Of a stretch of 64,000 nucleotides of DNA, positions 63,101 through 64,000 are shown in pieces; within the stretch, counting starts at the first letter, position 1; every line of letters starts with the position of its first letter. The notes beneath the pieces are model-generated. The model searched no databases. It worked only from the letters and a program-made list of their open reading frames with translations, and was not told the DNA's origin. The position numbers and the translations under genes are program-made. The DNA lies in the NCBI RefSeq assembly GCF_019351435.1, contig NZ_JAHWYN010000010.1:1-64000 (forward strand), given 5' to 3'. Origin of the DNA: Flavobacterium taihuense (GTDB lineage: Bacteria; Bacteroidota; Bacteroidia; Flavobacteriales; Flavobacteriaceae).

Positions 63101-63640
63101 ATGAAAAAAATTACTCTATTAGCTTTGTTTTTTGTCTTATACCCCATAATTGCTCAAGAAAAATTAAGTACTTCAAAATGCACTATTTTTTTTGAAGCAT
63201 CCGTGCCTTTATTTGAAGCAGTTGAAGCCAAAAACGACATGGTAAATTGTACTTTAATTCCAGAGAAAAGTCAAATAAACTTTATTGCTATTATCAAAAA
63301 TTTCCAATTCAAAAGAGATTTGATGAAAGAACACTTCAATAGCAATTATATGGAGAGTGAACACTACCCTAAAGCTACTTTTAAAGGAATCATCGAAAAA
63401 TTTGATTTGAAAATTATAACCGAAAAAGAAAAAGATTTTCTAATAAAAGGGAAACTAACAATACATGGGCAAACTAGAATGATTACCGTAAATGCAAAAA
63501 TCAAAAAAATAGATGATGGCATACAAGTGACCTCTCATTTTACATTGAATACTGACGACTTCAATATCGAAATCCCAAACATTGTAATTGCCAAAATTTC
63601 AAAAAATGTGAATACACAAATCGATTGTATTTTAAAATAA
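63101..63640 (+). CDS. YceI-like periplasmic protein
   Basis: This 179-aa protein has a signal peptide (ending PIIAQ) and a YceI-type lipocalin-like fold (FKRDLMKEHFNSNYMESEHY, PKATFKGIIEKFDL, GKLTIHGQTRMITVNAKIKK). Members bind isoprenoid chains such as polyprenol. No link to the isoprenoid genes near 28 kb can be shown. Confidence 0.9.
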   Translation: MKKITLLALFFVLYPIIAQEKLSTSKCTIFFEASVPLFEAVEAKNDMVNCTLIPEKSQINFIAIIKNFQFKRDLMKEHFNSNYMESEHYPKATFKGIIEKFDLKIITEKEKDFLIKGKLTIHGQTRMITVNAKIKKIDDGIQVTSHFTLNTDDFNIEIPNIVIAKISKNVNTQIDCILK

Positions 63641-63688
63641 AGTTTCAAAAAATCCAAATTCTGCATCCAAAATTCTGCAATCTAAAAT

Positions 63689-64000
63689 CTACTTCAAACA
63701 GTCTTTCAATGCACTTTTAAGATTTCTAAATTGAAATCTAAATCCTAAACTTTTTATTTTATCCGAAGAAACTCTCCTTCCTGTCAAAACAATGGCAGCC
63801 ATTTCTCCCATTCCTAATCGAATTAAAAAAGCAGGAACATTGGGTAACCAAATCGAATAACCCAGAGAACTTGCCAATGCCTTAGAAAAAATTAAGTTGG
63901 TAGTACTGTCATTGATAGTAGCATTATAAGCTCCTGTCATTTTTTCGTTTTCAATGGCTTCTATATACATCATGCACAAATCTTGTATATGAATCCAAGG
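63689..64000 (-). CDS. TIGR01777-type epimerase/NAD-dependent reductase, 3' part
   Basis: The frame is open to the right edge, starting PWIHIQDLCMMYIEAIENEK, so the N-terminal Rossmann half is outside the window. The visible 104 residues match the C-terminal half of SDR39U1-type proteins (GAYNAT, LGYSIWLPNVPAFLIRLGMG, VLTGRRVSSDKIKSLGF). Substrate unknown. Confidence 0.88.
   Translation of the reverse strand, partial: PWIHIQDLCMMYIEAIENEKMTGAYNATINDSTTNLIFSKALASSLGYSIWLPNVPAFLIRLGMGEMAAIVLTGRRVSSDKIKSLGFRFQFRNLKSALKDCLK

Overview
The window looks like a chromosomal segment of a low-GC member of the Flavobacteriaceae, most likely Flavobacterium. The evidence is AT-rich intergenic DNA, a type IX secretion C-terminal tail, lipoproteins with Asp-rich +2 regions, TAnnTTTG-type -7 promoter elements, poor Shine-Dalgarno sequences, and the families present (DUF4252, DUF4468, a TonB receptor with a surface lipoprotein partner, a split transketolase). 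Everything here is read by eye; no homology search was run.

Layout. 1-7 kb: the end of a repeat-rich T9SS adhesin, then a minus-strand run dnaB, accA, an EamA exporter, an LptF/G-type permease and tgt. 7.7-12.8 kb: a plus-strand operon with a LolA-like protein, two FtsX-like permeases, a LolD-like ATPase and a beta-barrel protein. 12.8-17.2 kb is accessory: a decayed tgt fragment, decayed copies of a promoter region, a ten-unit array of 22-bp dyad repeats in front of a helix-turn-helix gene, and unrecognised AT-rich genes. 17.2-23.5 kb: rhodanese, rhodanese and OsmC genes behind a palindromic operator, the two transketolase halves, housekeeping genes and three tRNAs.

23.7-30.9 kb is the most interesting part, a probable ribosomally made peptide (RiPP) locus. 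It has a 58-aa precursor-like ORF, an XRE regulator, a protein pairing a glycosyltransferase-like region with a degenerate C39-peptidase-like domain, a secreted regulatory-domain protein, a fusion of a class I isoprenoid-synthase-like domain to a squalene-cyclase/prenyltransferase-like repeat domain, and a PqqD-domain M50 membrane metalloprotease. Together they suggest a peptide modified by, or made alongside, isoprenoid chemistry and then processed and exported. Just downstream lie an unusual 11-bp-phased TTGCAA array and an ORF containing a perfect 32-bp inverted repeat.

32.9-37.1 kb: a periplasmic molybdenum hydroxylase (2Fe-2S and Mo subunits) with XdhC and MobA-like maturation proteins. 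37.1-41 kb: two DUF4252 genes, an ECF sigma/anti-sigma pair and an S41 protease. 41.2-52 kb: a cobalamin block with a B12 riboswitch, a BtuB-like receptor, a BtuG-like surface lipoprotein, CobC, CobS, a BluB-CobT fusion, CobU and BtuFCD, enough for uptake and lower-ligand salvage. 52-64 kb: mixed genes including a large methyltransferase, RNA-modification enzymes, a second sigma/anti-sigma pair whose anti-sigma region is joined to a beta-barrel, RmuC, a thioesterase, a YceI protein and a truncated epimerase.
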